In this document: positions 1 to 12,300 of the stretch, one piece after another
How positions within the stretch are numbered: the stretch's first letter is position 1
Layout of the letters: every line of letters begins with the position of its first letter
Origin: Sipunculus nudus
Taxonomy: Eukaryota; Annelida; Sipuncula; Golfingiida; Sipunculidae
Reading direction: 5' to 3'
NCBI GenBank assembly: GCA_026874595.1
Contig: CM049307.1
Span: forward strand, 37,118,862-37,182,861
DNA length: 64,000 nucleotides
Translations under genes and position numbers: made by a program
The notes under the pieces: generated by a model
The model's database searches: none
Told to the model about the DNA's origin: nothing
The model's input: the letters and a program-made list of their open reading frames with translations, nothing else

Positions 1-657
1 CAGGTGGGTTGGTGGTGCCACCTGTCTGGTCTACAAGATAACTCTCCAAGATGGATGGACATGCCAAATTTCAGACCAATACATTGAACCACTCCTGAGA
101 TATGAGCAATTTTCACCCAAAGCAAATGTATGGATGGATGCCACGCAAAAAACTATTGCAGATGGCACGACCAGTCTAGAGTTGGAGATGACTGTCCAAG
201 ATTGATGGACACACAATTTCAGATCAAAACATTGAACCAACTAATGGACACACAATTTCAGACCAAAACATTGAACCACTCTTTAGTTAAGAGCAATTTT
301 CACCCAAAAAAAAAATATACAGATGGACACCACACAAAAAACAATAGCAGACGGCCCAACTCGTCTTGAGTACAAGATGGAGTAATCCAAGATCTATGGA
401 CATGCATAATTTCAGCCAAATACATTGAATCAATAACTAAGATGATAAATTGGAAATGCATGGATGGATTCCATGCAAAAATGATTGTAGGTGACCACCA
501 GTCTCGAATACGACATGGAGATATCCAAGATCGATGGACATGCAATATTTCAGCTCAATACATTGATCCACTCCTGAGGTATGGGCTGTTATCACAAAGA
601 GACCCAGCTCAAAAACATAGTATCTGCAAGACTTTGTTTTGGAGGATACAATTAATA
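1..657 (+). mobile_element. Tandem-unit element with 3' hairpin (family B, 5' cut by window)
   Basis: About four degenerate units of 130-150 bp (TTTCAG-CCAATACATTGA, GAGATATGAGCAATTTTCACC) end in a hairpin at 620-649 (GTATCTGCAAGAC / GTTTTGGAGGATAC). The same end occurs at 61519-61548. The small ORFs here are by-products. Confidence 0.75.
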
Positions 658-1320
658 ACTTGCATAAGATTTCAATGAGTAAAATAACTTCAATATTTTG
701 AATTAATGACTATTTTCAAGATATTGAGGGTGTAAAAATCTTTCATAACGAAGTAATCAATGACACTGGATAATAATATTTTCTATGATTACTCTGCGGT
801 GCCATAGTATCATCAGACAAATTATCTTCCCTTTAAGAATAGCAGGCCTGCCAAAGGTAAAGAACCAAAAGAAAGAGTAAGTGCTCAAGAAATACAGTAG
901 ACTTCTTTGAAATAAAGAGTGAAAAAAGAGTAAAATTACTGGCGATTCCCCATTTTTTTATCAAAGTATGAATTAAGATGTGCTTCATATACCACAGTTA
1001 TGTAAATATATTGATACATATTGTTCCCAAATCCAGAGACAAACACGGTGCACATCCTCTGAACAAGGATAAAGGCATTTTCAACATACTGTGACACATG
1101 CTGGACATTTGCACACAGCAAAATTGGGAATTTTCTTATTCTTGTTCTCATTGCACTGTTAAAGCAGAAGAGAAGTAGTATACATGGGAATTCTTTCACC
1201 GAAAAAAAAAAAGTGCTGCTGAAAAAAAAAAAAATGAAAAAAGAGTAATTAGTGTCATTTTCAGGAAATCCTCAAAAAAGAAAAAGGGTGACTCTAAAAA
1301 AAAAAGTGTGATTTGGCAGG
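658..1320. other. HGS: AT-rich stretch, nothing recognised
   Basis: No conserved ORF, RNA or repeat was recognised, only A-runs near 1201-1300. I looked here for a terminal HGS exon and found none. Confidence 0.5.
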
Positions 1321-1379
1321 CCTGAATAGGTCCCGATCTTCAGCTGCATATACTGACACTTGGCAAGCGACCATGGTTT

Positions 1380-2520
1380 CTTCCATCTATCAACTTGAGA
1401 ATCAATATTTTACACCAAATATGGGAATATTCAAGGCAAAGCCACTCTCATAGGAGAGGTCATGATCTCAATTTAAATATTCCTCATCGAAACACCTGTA
1501 TCTATGTATATGCATTATATAAATGAAATTTGTCAATTAGTTTTTTACTTATAATGCTCAGAGTACTCTCAAATTGCAATGAAGGGGTATTAAAAGGTGG
1601 GAAAACATAAAAAGGAAAGAATGTGGTGCCACCTGACTTCCACAGAAGACAAATCTTTCCAAGATCTTTGGACAAATTGATTTTTCAACTAATCCATGCA
1701 TCCCTTATTGAGATATTTATGATTTTGTGTAATTCTCACCAAAGATAGCAATATTCAAGGTCAAGGCCATGCTCATAGGAAAGGTCATGACACCAATTTT
1801 AATATACAACATCCATTACCCATATCTATGTACATGCATAATATGAAAGAAATCTGTCCATTAGTTTTTGACCTTTATGCTCACAATGTGGCAATGATGA
1901 GGGAATTAAAAGGCACATAACAAGAAAAGGATAATAGGTAGCGCCATCAATTTCTGGTACATGACAACAATATCCAAGATCTTCGGTCAACTTGATTTTT
2001 GGATCAATCATTACATGATTTCTTGAGATATTTAGGGAATTGGTGCGATTTTCTCCCAAAATGAACCTAGTCAAGGTCACTCTTATTAAAGGTCATGACC
2101 TCATTTCAAAAGGCTTCATCCTCTCATCCTTATTTATGCACATTTCAAATCTGGTTAAGATCCGTCATGTAAATGGTGACCTTTGACCTCATTAAATATG
2201 CGTGAATTTTGATGAGAAGGTAATTCTGGTTAAAAACACTATTGGTAAATACATATATGTATAATGAGTTTCATGCCATAGGACATTTGGTAAGTCACAA
2301 AGGTGCTTCATAAGTGCGGTGACCTCTGACCTCATTAAATATGCATGGATTTTAAGGAAATTGACCTTAGGTGAGATATTTTATTACCATTTCTGAAGAT
2401 TTGAACTATATCCTTCATATTCTTCGTAAATTATTGCAGTGACACCTCAAAGTAGCCTAGTGACCTGTGACCGTTTTAACTAGTGTGGAGTTGCCCATAA
2501 TCGAACTTGGGCTAGATAAT
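1380..2520. repeat. Degenerate tandem repeat, about 315-bp units (families C/D)
   Basis: Units starting near 1395, 1690 and 1990 share CCAAGATCTT, AATATTCAAGG and AGGTCATGA blocks. From 2170 a second block (GACCTCATTAAATATGC, twice) matches 6720-7090. Confidence 0.7.
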
Positions 2521-2684
2521 CTGTTGATAAGTAATTATGGTAAGTATGTGCATGCTGCTGTGCAATGTATTTAATATACAATGTACATAATTACAATGTC
2601 ATAATTAAACTAATTATTATACAAAGATCTGTATATAAATAGTATATGAAAATTCTCTCTTTACAGTACTGAAGATTACATGCA

Positions 2685-2834
2685 CAGTGGAGCCAGTCTG
2701 AAAGGTCACCTGTATTATAAGACCACCTTGGGTGAACTGAAAGCTTTCACATTTGTTACAACTGACCAGTCTAATAAGACCACCTGTGAAAATTAAGACC
2801 ATTTTTGGGCAGTCTCATAATACAGGTTTCACTG
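2685..2834. mobile_element. MITE, CAGT-ended family, copy 1
   Basis: Starts CAGTGGAGCC and ends GGTTTCACTG, inverted ends next to TA. The interior has TAAGACCACC motifs shared with 21177-21359 and 36543-36722. Ends resemble pogo/Tigger-type elements. Confidence 0.7.
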
Positions 2835-2882
2835 TAATTAAATGAACACACACATAAACCTAATGATAAAATTTCCACTCAC

Positions 2883-3342
2883 TCTGCATGTTATAGACCC
2901 CTTGGTCTGGAACCCCCTGGGGTGGACCCTGGAACCCCGGGGGGTGCATGCCTTGTGCTGGGGCTTGATTAGGTGGTTGCTGCCCCTGCTGAGGGGCCAT
3001 ACTGTACTGTCCTGGGGGGAACATCCCTGGGGTCGGGGTAGGCTGGTAACCACTGCTTGGGACAGATGGCTGACCCTGGGGCTGGTTGAAGTTACCCCCT
3101 GGGGGTGGGGGGCCTTGAAACTGTGGCTGGCCAGGCTGACCTGGGGGTGGGAATCCAGGCTGAAACACTGGCTGTGATGTGGGTGGGGGCGGTCCTCCCA
3201 TTGATGGTGGTGGTCCCCCTGGTCCTCCCATCGAGGGTGGCATCCCATGCATGTACCCCGGTCCTCCTGGTTGGGGCTGATGGTGAGGTGATCCTTCTAC
3301 TGACCCTGCCGGGCTGAAGTTTGTCCCTGGTGGCTGGTACAT
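2883..3342 (-). CDS. HGS: HGS exon 15 (Pro/Gln-rich tail)
   Basis: Starts MYQPPGTNFSPAGSVEGSP (conserved SPAGSVEGSP) and continues as 150 residues of Pro/Gly/Gln-rich sequence to YNMQ. It then meets a strong donor (AGA|GTGAGT) in phase 1. If that donor is not used, translation adds SEWKFYH and stops at 2860. Confidence 0.9.
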
Positions 3343-6300
3343 CTGTAAAAATAACATTCAACTGATATGATCTGCTGATCAAGAAAAATATTATGTATAC
3401 TTCCTGCAAGGGTAAGATAATTCTGATGCAGTCTCTCACATATATCTATACATATATTTATGCTATCTAAGGACTTGTAAATATATTATTGAAAACCCTG
3501 GAAATAAGTAATACCTTGGATAAAATATGCTGACTTATGGGCAAAGGACAGGTTAATGCTAAATGTGATTTACAGTTATGAAAGGGTAATATATAGATGT
3601 GGATTTGATTAGACGGTTTTCTTTATAGTGCAGCCAGAACAAGGGGGCTTAAAATTTGCTAATCTGGAAGTACATGTTTCTTCAAGTGCATTAGCTTGGA
3701 GTCTAATGCATGGGAGTGTGTTCTACTTGTAACAGTTTTTCTAGCACCAGACTATTTTAACTTGCCCTCTTAAAGTCAGGGCAAAAGCTTGGACCCATTC
3801 AATAAGATATAATTAGACTAGATCCAATGGGAGCTCGATTACCATTGATGGTAATCAACCTCCAATTGGATCTATATTAAGACATCAGATACAGTACATA
3901 CATTATGTGCATTAAATATACATGAATCATTTTCTGTTGACAAATCAGTTATGGTTTTGGTTTGTGTCACATACAACCTGCCAGGCTAGTGAACTGTAAC
4001 AACACAATTTATTTCGAAAAGGGGGTTAGCAAATGGCCAGCAGTGTCAACCAAAACATGCAGTATCATGCAGTAGAATCTTATTCAGAATTGCTCTGTGA
4101 CAGTTTTTCAACAGCTTTTTACTTACATACCATAAACCATGCCACATTTAATCAATACAGTGTTATCATCTATACAAAGGCCCTTTTTATCTACAGAGTT
4201 ATAACTTATGATTAAGGTACCGACTGACCTGGGGATAGTTGTACTGCATGGCCCTCATGTGCTGCATCTGTTTCTGATACTCCAGCCTCTTCTGCATCTC
4301 CATCTCCTGGTCTCTCATCCGCTGCAGAGCAAGCTGGCGCTGGTACTCCAGGTACTCCTGTAAAGACAAGAACACTCTATAATACACCTGGTTATCAATA
4401 TTAACACTAGCTGAAAAGCAAGTGGTCTCTGGTGTAAATCAAACCAGACAATCGTCTTCACTTTTTAGTTTTTATTTGATATACTGGAATTCTAACCTTT
4501 TCAGCATTCAGCATCAGCTAACCAATGTAAGAATGTCACGTCAATACTATAAATATCAAGTTTCCTCCTGGACAATAATTGGTCCATTTAGAGTTTTCAA
4601 AGCACTTTATCAAGGTGTTATGGAACACAACATAAAGAATGGCGAATAGATATTTATGTAGTGTTGGGAATTTATCCTAATTTCATGAATGACCATTAGC
4701 AAAAGTCAGTTGACCTCTATACACCATTAATCAGAATTAATTGGTTGTTTAGGAGTACAAAATTTCTGGCAATATACAGACCAGCACATGGTCTCTACTG
4801 AACGTAATAATTCTGTATCTATATGTGTCTTTAGCAACCTTAAGTTTTAAGGTAACAGACTTTTCATAAGAGTTTTCTTGCATGAACTAAATATAGGCAT
4901 ACATTTCCTTTTCACAAAGCCTATGTTATTTGCAAAACTTTGTAATTGATTATGGCACTGCAAGATCTATAATCAAATCTTTTTGCACCAACCGACTGAA
5001 CACTGATTATAATTATCAATCATCGGTACCTCACGATGTTTGTCAGCCTTTTTTCAAAGCATGTTTTATAATTTTGTTGTTTATTTATTTGTTTTTACTT
5101 AGACAGTAACCTCAGCCTCTAGCTTGATTGCAGCTGAATTTTAAGTGACCTGTTTATCAGTATCTGACCTGCTTCTTTTGCCTCATGACCTCCAGCTTTT
5201 GGGCCATCTGTATCTGTCTCAGCCTCTCCTGTTCTTCAGCTTCACGCCGTCTCTTCTCTGCGTGTTCCTCTCTCAGCGAGTCCAGAGCCTCACGGGCATC
5301 CTTCAGCTGGGCCAGCTTATCCTGCAGTGCTTCATAGTGGGCTGAAAAAGTGACAACCATCATAATCATCATGATTAAAATTAACAATCATCATAATCAT
5401 CATGTTTAAAATTAATTAGTTTGTTTTTAATGGTTGTCAGTTAATTCTAAACCATGTTAATAGGTTGGCTTTAAGATATAATACAGTGCTTATGTTTCTG
5501 GTGCAACTGTGTAAGTGATTTAAAACAAATTTCTGTTAATTCTTTAAGCCCCATCTAAGCTACCCAGTGAGCATACAATCTCAGCAACCATACTAGGTTC
5601 TACACGAAAGTTGATCTGTGGAACAAACCTGGTTTGTTCCCTGCCAATCATGGAGGAAGCTGCATGAAATGCTTGAATACCAGTTGGAAATTCAAGAGAC
5701 ATATTTTAAAAGGACTGACGGGTGTAATATCAGTAATAAAAAGTCACGTCTGTGTTACCTTGAAAACTGCAAAAAGGTCATCCATGTTAAGTCTGGGTCT
5801 GCTCTTTTGTAAGATGCATCAATAGTGTATGTATTATAACTGTGCCTCTTATTCCTTTCAAGTTATTGGCCTTACAGGTTTGAGCAAAATTGTCTCTGTT
5901 ACCTAAAACATGTCACAGTCATCCTAATTCGAATGTGACCTAATATTTCATTAAGTGCATCCCTTGTGTGAATATTGTGACTGTATATCAATCTGTTTTC
6001 CAGTTCTTGCACTTACACCATATTTCATATGTCCAGGTTGGACGGTTGGAAAGATAGACGGACATTCCCCATTTCTATGTCCCCCAACAGTGCCTTCTGC
6101 AGACAATATTTGACCCTAAGGTGTGACTAACTGGAGACAATGTACAAAGTTTGGTCTATGAAAGTATACGGAACCTTGTGGTGAATCATAAGCCGGAGGT
6201 CTTTTTTGCTTCAGAACAACTTTAAATAGGATGTGACCCACAGCCTGCCTGTGATGAGTGTATTGCCAAAACCACTGCATGACCATGGCATGATGTCTCT

Positions 6301-9300
6301 GCCGCATTACTGTGGTAACATCCAAACACACTACCACCATTCCTGCTGTAACTGTTTTTTTGTACAATAATAACATTAACGGGCCCTTATGTCACATACC
6401 TCTGGAGTCCTCCTGCTGACCAATGTACTTCATCAGCTGAGGGTGCATGGCGTTGATAGTCATGAACAGTGTCTGGACTGAGGAGTCGTTGGCGATGCTC
6501 CTGCCTCGCTGTGAATTACTCTTCATACGATTCACAAAGATCTCAATGCTGCTCTTCAGAGCATTTAGGAATTGTTGCTGCTCTGCTGTGTCTTCTGAGT
6601 CTCCGTTCAGTTGGTAGCTCTATAATGACATCACAGTGAAAGGGAATACAGTTATATGAATATCAAAGCATATGTAAGAATAAAATGAACAAGAGCACCA
6701 CAAATGTGCATAAGACGTGTACCTGGTGACCTCTGACCTCATTAAATATGGGTTAATTTTGATGAGAAGGTAATTCAGGTGGGAAATTCTATTGGTAAAT
6801 ATGTATAATGAGTTCCATGAATATCCATAGGAGTTTTGGTAAGTCTTCAAAGTGCCTCCAGAGTGTGGTGACCTCTGACGTCATAAAATATGCATAGATT
6901 TTGCCGGAAAAATCACGGAACTTAAGCGAGATTATTATTTATTATCATTTCTGATGAGTTTTATCAAAATCCTTCAAATTTTTATAAGTTATCATGGGGA
7001 CACCACAAAGTAGCTATCATAAAGAAACTACAAAATAGTAGACGGACGGACGGTATACCATAATACTCCCATCATATGATGGGCATATAAATATACAGAA
7101 AAATCCATATGACCATTATTTTGGTGAACTTTTCTATAGACATTTTGATACCTTTTATAGGTGATGATGAAAGCACAAAAGCAGTTACATATCAACACTA
7201 ATGGGTGCTGTTAGATATTTTCTCTCTAATCAAACCATTATGTGTCATAAGAAAAAAGGTCTTGAATCCTTAGCTGAATGCCAATAATAACAGTAAACCT
7301 GATCACAATGAGCTTTGAAAGTTGAATGTTATGTATGAGACAAAGGAGAACACACCTCCACAGTTTTAGGAGCAGCAGTGTTGTTAACATTCTTGGGCTC
7401 ACTGGTAGCGACTGGAGCGCTGGGCTGGGTGGTGCTGATTTGCTGATCCTCGCTCTTCTTCTCCCAGTAGTTACGGTTCAAGTACTTGGCGAGCTCAGGA
7501 TCCATGTCACTAGTGTCAATCACTGGGGTGCTCATCTGGTGTTAATGATAAAGATACAGAGTATACATAACAGCAGGGGTCTCATATTTAACATTTCAGG
7601 AATAAGTCCTGCACTCTGGGTTGATTCCATATCAAGTAAAAGAATGTCTACCAAAAATAATTTTCTTGAAGAGATTAATTTTCTTGCCCCATTCCACATA
7701 ATTTCTTATTGTTTCTATGAGACCAATTGAAACAATGCAGACCAATTGAAACAATGCAAGTGTCCTTTATATGTAAAGTATGCGTATTACCATGACATTT
7801 AGGCATATGGCTTAGTACACAAACATCCTTCCTTTTAAAATCACAATTTTGATAAAATAAAGTACATACTGCTGGCTGGGACATTGTGGCATTGGAAGCG
7901 TTGTCGGTCTTGTTGACAGTGCTGTAAACACTATAGTTGCTCTGTGGTCTTCCCTTCTGTAAAGTCAATCATTTAGAACAATTAATAAACTTACAGAAAG
8001 CTTGCAGACACTAAACCTTAATAATATGAGATAAAATGTTCCAGGTTTATTTGTTCAGGCCCCTTGTTATCAACATGCTGAATGATGATTAAAGTTTAAA
8101 ACGTTTAGTCCAAAATAAGTGAAGCTCTGAAATGTTAGCTATGCTGTCACCTGTTGAAGGGTGTTGCTCTCCTTATTGTTTGGTGGGCATTCACTGCACA
8201 TTCAACAACAAATTATGAGATTTGCAATGCTGTATGTCTTATGATAGCATGCTAAAGGTTTATGGCTAATTTAGGCAGCATTCAGCCTTCAAAGGTAACT
8301 GATAATGCCTGTATTGACAGGCATGAATGCCTTAGGATGGATCAGATCTCGTGGATATCAATTGATACATTAACCATTTTCAACAAGAAAAATCAGTCTA
8401 CCCAAGTTGCCGACTTAAAGGACATTGCAATATCAAATGGGTAACTGGCCAGTCATCATAAACAACATTCTTGTTGGACATCATTTTATACTGTTCATGT
8501 AAAGTATGGGTAAAACAGCAGTCAAACCTCACAGTAACAACCACAAATGGAACCTCAATCAAGTGGTAGTACTTTTGAGGTGGTCATCTAACTTCTAAGT
8601 GAGGTCTTATACAAAGAACAAAAAGATTTAGGACCATAAACAATTGGTCATTATTTTGAGATGGTCCCTTAAGAGAGGTTGTCATTAGGTGAGGTTTTAC
8701 TGTATTAAAACATTATCATTTATGGAGATATGTGGTCATGCTTACATCTTTCTTTGCTTCCTCCTCGCTGCGGGACAGAGCCAGAGCAAGCTGCAGTTCC
8801 TCCTCCTCTTGAAGTTCCTGCTCAGACTTAGATGGGGGCCCCTGTAATATTAAACAATGTTTGTTAACATCTATGTAATTCTGCAACTGTTTAAGCTTTG
8901 ATATTCTTGAATTCTTTCATTTCATTTTGAGCTTTAATTTCACTGGATTTTTTTCTTCTATTTCAGTAATGGTGTATATATAATGCATGACATTCTGACC
9001 AGTAAAATTCCCATTTCATGTTCATCATTTCAAAAAAATTTGGCAAAGGCAAAAATAGTTTAAAATTTTTCCTGCATTCATATTGTCATGTTAATAAGGC
9101 TTGTCAAAGTGATGGGTTTTACCTGTCCACCCAGAAGGCAAGACCCACACTATAAAATATGTAAAACTGAGCAACACAAGCATGCTTACATAAATCACAT
9201 TTGCTAGGGGATAATGGTGCTCTGTACATGTGCCAAATGTCTGCCATGCTCATGCATTCTAGTAAATATTTTTTACTCATTATTGGAACTACCCATTGGG

Positions 9301-12300
9301 CAGGTTTCAAAATGTTCTGGTTTGTCTGGATTGGAAAATTTAAGATTGCCATGCAAATACTCAATCAGTATTGAAAACTTTCCTATAATATTTTTATTTG
9401 CCATGGGAAAGGGGTATTACAATTTTTCTCATATTGATAATACAACTGAAATTTATATATATTTAAATTTTATTCTTATATACAATAAACAATAGATCCT
9501 CTATAAAAACTGCTTTAGCTCCAGCATGTCTGAAACAAACTGGGATACCTGGTATTCCAAGCATTTGTTTAATGTATTCTTAAAGGCTGCCAATTAGTAG
9601 ACTAGGCTAAAAGAGTCTAGGTCTTACCATAGGATGAATAAAGATTTGTTCTTAATAAATAATGTAACAGCATGGTTTTAGTGCTTAAATATCCTAGGGG
9701 TATATTTTAACCATTTATCTCCTCCCAATGAACTAAATAATCTACTTTAACATGCCATTTTAAATAAAATACCGATTTTCCAATAAAATAGGCTATCAAT
9801 GGCAGCAAAAACCAGACCAGAACAATTTTATGACCACAGATGAAAGGGACAAGTTCTTGATTCAAAAGGACAAAATACTTAAAAACTTTTGCATTAACCA
9901 GAAATTAAGGGCGCTTACACCTTCAATGATATTACATAATGCATATTAACATGTCACTTTTTCCTTGAATGTTCTTCTATAAAGTTCAGCATTTGTAAAC
10001 CAATGCAAAATAATTAAAACTAGATGTGGTCGGACAATGGTCCTCAGAGGGCCCCTCATTTCTGGTAGTGCTGGACTAGTTTACATGTGGGTGAAAAATT
10101 AAATTTGAAAAATATGACAAACAAAAACAAGTTTTTATCCATATGCACGAGGAAAAAAATCCAACTGGATCAAATGATATTAAAGAAGATATGCCTGAAA
10201 TAATGTGTGCAATAGAAAATCACTGAATGTAGTCTGTTGGCCATATTTGATTTTGAGCAAGTCTGTAATTCAATTGGTCTGGAGCCCTCATAGTCACCAA
10301 TGATCCCTGTGAAATTGGGAAAGCTGCAGTACATTGTTGTTGAGTTATTGCGCGAAAGAAAATCAGCGATTGGGCTATGGCAGCCATATTTAAATTCTAG
10401 CAGGTCTGTAATTCAATAGGTCTGTAGCCCTCATAGGTACCAATCATCCCTGTGAATTTGGAAAAGCTGCTGTAGTTTGTTGTTGACTTATTGCGCGCAA
10501 AAGAAAATCAACGATCGGGCTGTGGCGGCCATATTGGAATTCTGACATGTCTGTAATTTAACAGGTCTGGAGCCCTCATAGGTACCAATCATCCTTGTGA
10601 ATTTGGGAAAGCCGCAGTAGGTTGCTTTTGAGTTATCGTGCATGAAAGAAAAAAAGGCGATCGGGCTGAGGCCGCCATATTGGAATTATGACAGGTCTGT
10701 AATTCAATAGGTCTAGAGCCCTCATAGGTACCAATCATCCCTGTGAATTTGGGAAAGCTGCACTGGGTTGTTGTTGAGTTATCGCGTGCAAAAGAAAATC
10801 AGCGATCTGGCTGTGGCAGCCATATTGGAATTGTGACAGGTCTGTAATTCAATAGGTCTGGAGCCCTCATAGGTACCAATCATCCCTGTGAATTTGTGAA
10901 AGCTGCATTAGATTGCTGTTGAGTTATCGCACGCGAAAGAAAGTGTCACTGATGGAAGGATGGATGGACGGGGGACGGACTGACACGGTGATCACTATAG
11001 GGCACCGCTTGTCAAGCAGGGCCCTAATTACAATATTACTAAATACAGTTGAATACAGCTTTTTTTCATGACCACTGGGGTGTCTGAGCACATGTGATGT
11101 CTAAGAGCAAAACAACTTACTAATCTCTTATATTAACATTTAGTATATTCTTCACTGAAGAAACATAATAAATCCTACCAATGATTGGAACAATATCATA
11201 CATGATAAACAAGTATACTGATACTGATAGTGTCACAATGGAATTTACAACAATGCACAATGCTGAAAGCATAGTTTGACAAGTGTGTTTAAAAGGAAAG
11301 AAACAGTAGATCTACTATAGCACAGATGATGCATTCTTAAGCTTTATGAATAAAAGAAAAAATGTGTAATTTGTCATTAACTAATAGAAACTGCTGACTA
11401 AATACAGATTGTTGTTATTGTCATTGTCTACTTTCAAGTTCACATCACATTAAAGCCAGTATCTCATGAAACTGTGGCATAATTTCATACATGAAAGGCA
11501 GCATTCAAGGAATTAAACCTGCTATCTTCATCAAAGTCCAATATTTTCAACCAAAATATCATGCTACCATCATTTGTTAAGCAAATTTTAGGCTGAAAAA
11601 ATATTTAATTCTCTGTTTATTTTGTTGTATATATTATTATACACCTGGTTCACTTATTATCTACAAAAGGTGGTCTGTTTATTTACTGGTGTCAGTTGAG
11701 GGCAGAAACTGCCCTAAAATACCTTCTTGGCATTTTAACTGTGAACATGCTTTGCCATTTATCTGTTAACTTGCTAACCCTGCATGTGACCTTTGTAAAA
11801 ACTTTACGGATTATTATAAACTTTTTATCAAAATGCACAAACTAAACTCTTTACAAAACAGCAGGTTTCAGCCTGAAAGCCAGTTCTAATAATTAATAAC
11901 ATGAAACAAAAAATGAAACATGGCAAAGGAAAAACAAATACAATGATCTGAGACATAGTTATTTAGTTTAGCCCACTAAAATAAGGTCTGCTGTTATCAT
12001 GTGCTGAAATAGTAAAAAAAAAATTATATTTTACAAATTTAAAAAAACATATTATATAAGAAAGAACTATGTACCAGGTTTACATAGTAGACCTCAATCA
12101 CTATGAATCTGAAACATGTTTTGGACTTATTTTAAACTGAGGAGTTCTTGCCTGGGTTGCTACTTCAAGATCTTGTCTAGAATGTATTATCACATGCTTG
12201 AAAATGTATAATTAAAAGCTGAAAGGAAAAGTGAACGCAAAATTTTGAAGAGAGATGGTTGTGTTGAAAACTTTGGGTCTTAATGCCAGACAAAATGTGA

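Noticed and set aside
936-1199. Terminal HGS exon in the 87-codon minus ORF
   Set aside because: It is not Pro/Gln-rich, has no clathrin-box-like end and no suitable phase-1 acceptor join was seen.
2842-3439. Other ORFs overlapping the last HGS exon in other frames
   Set aside because: They are shadows of the Pro/Gln-rich coding exon, which alone has conserved sequence and splice sites.
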